DNA from: Thiomonas sp.
GTDB taxonomy: Bacteria > Pseudomonadota > Gammaproteobacteria > Burkholderiales > Burkholderiaceae_C
Length of the DNA stretch: 6,352 nt
Direction: 5' to 3'
Assembly: GCA_027451915.1 (NCBI GenBank)
Contig: DAIDHU010000200.1
Span: 1 to 6,352, forward strand
Below the pieces are notes generated by a model, which saw nothing but the letters and a program-made list of their open reading frames with translations, was not told the DNA's origin and did not search any database. Positions 5,768 to 6,352 of this stretch are shown here, piece by piece (position 1 is the first letter of the stretch; each line of letters opens with the position of its first letter). Made by a program: the position numbers and the translations under genes.

Positions 5768-6352
5768 TCACGGCAGGATGGCGTTGTGGTCGACGCGCTG
5801 CACGTCGTCGAGGTCCTCGAGGGCGTCGACCAGCTTTTGCATGCGCTCGGCATCGGCGCCGGCCAGCTCCACGTCGACGCTGGGCTTCATGCCCAGCTCG
5901 GAGAATTCCGGCTTGAGCCCGGCCGCCTGCAGGCTGGCGGACACGGCCCCGAAGTCGGCCGGCTCGCACAGCACTTCCACGGAACCGTCATCCAGAGTGG
6001 CCACGTCCTCGGCTCCGCCGTCCAGCGCCGCCTCCATCACCTTGTCCTCGGGGGTTCCGGGGGCGAACAGGAATTGGCCGCAATGCTTGAACTGGAAGGC
6101 CACCGAACCCTCGGTGCCCAGGTTGCCGCCGAACTTGGACAGCGCATGGCGCACCTCGGCCACCGTGCGCACCCGGTTGTCGGTCATGCAATCGATGATC
6201 ATCGCCACGCCGCCGGGGCCGTAGCCCTCGTAGCGGATTTCCTCGTAGTGCGCGCCCTCGAGGTTGCCGGTGCCGCGATCGATCGCGCGCTTGAGATTGT
6301 CGGCCGGCATGTTGGCCTCGCGCGCCCGGTCCAGCGCCAGGCGCAGCCGGGG
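5768..6352 (-). CDS. yebC: YebC/TACO1 family protein, 5' end outside window
   Basis: This is a YebC/PmpR/TACO1 family protein, historically annotated as a DNA-binding transcriptional regulator. More recent work on bacterial and mitochondrial members points to a ribosome-associated role in translating proline-rich stretches. The frame is open to the window edge: 194 residues are visible, beginning PRLRLALDRA, which aligns with about residue 48 of E. coli YebC, so roughly 47 N-terminal residues are missing. Family signatures are the MPADNLKRAI segment (visible 15-24), YEGYGPGG (42-49) and the DNRVRTVAEVRHALSKFGGN stretch (58-77) running into LGTEGSVAF. The protein ends with the DLDDVQRVDHNAILP segment. 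The ATG at 6310 is internal and not the true start. It precedes purD on the same strand by 34 bp. Confidence 0.96.
   Translation of the reverse strand, partial: PRLRLALDRAREANMPADNLKRAIDRGTGNLEGAHYEEIRYEGYGPGGVAMIIDCMTDNRVRTVAEVRHALSKFGGNLGTEGSVAFQFKHCGQFLFAPGTPEDKVMEAALDGGAEDVATLDDGSVEVLCEPADFGAVSASLQAAGLKPEFSELGMKPSVDVELAGADAERMQKLVDALEDLDDVQRVDHNAILP

Noticed and set aside
5734..5853. Upstream start for PurD at 5853
   Set aside because: The extra residues are out-of-frame yebC sequence, and the canonical PurD N-terminus begins at 5733.

Overview
The window is GC-rich, densely coding DNA with the gene content and codon bias of a betaproteobacterium, most likely Burkholderiales. This is inferred from the HrpA DUF3418 tail, the DUF3311/MctP-type symporter pair and the yebC-purD linkage. 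I see no rRNA, tRNA, CRISPR array, insertion sequence, phage gene or toxin/defence cassette. Most of the region is ordinary core metabolism.

Layout. (1) 2-967, + strand: C-terminal 321 codons of the ATP-dependent RNA helicase HrpA, whose 5' part lies outside the window. (2) 968-1237: a 270-bp gene-free stretch with a hairpin just after hrpA, a locally AT-richer patch (about 1003-1095) holding short repeats and a weak candidate promoter, then a GC-rich leader. (3) 1238-3005, + strand: a small two-helix DUF3311 protein followed by a sodium:solute symporter of the MctP (monocarboxylate) type, closed by a strong intrinsic terminator at 3028-3058. (4) 3088-4356, + strand: a family III (CaiB/BaiF) CoA-transferase. 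(5) Convergent on the - strand: purD (5733 to 4372), preceded by yebC (5' end outside the window, stop at 5768-5770), 34 bp apart and probably co-transcribed.

How they fit together. DUF3311 and the symporter form a transport module that probably imports a small monocarboxylate. The CoA-transferase could activate an organic acid as its CoA thioester, but the terminator between them means they are not simply one operon. purD performs the second step of de novo purine synthesis. yebC and hrpA are both linked in the literature to relief of translational trouble, but they sit at opposite ends of the window and are not a unit.

The most notable observation is that the DUF3311 gene, as written, has no stop codon where one belongs. 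Its frame stays open through the whole symporter gene and past the terminator to 3175. One extra base near the GGGG run at 1451-1454 would give a 76-residue protein ending in a classic ATGA overlap with the symporter start. One base fewer would fuse the two proteins in frame. A sequencing or assembly indel is the simplest explanation; a real mutation or programmed frameshift is the less likely but more interesting alternative. I found no convincing novel multi-gene system here.
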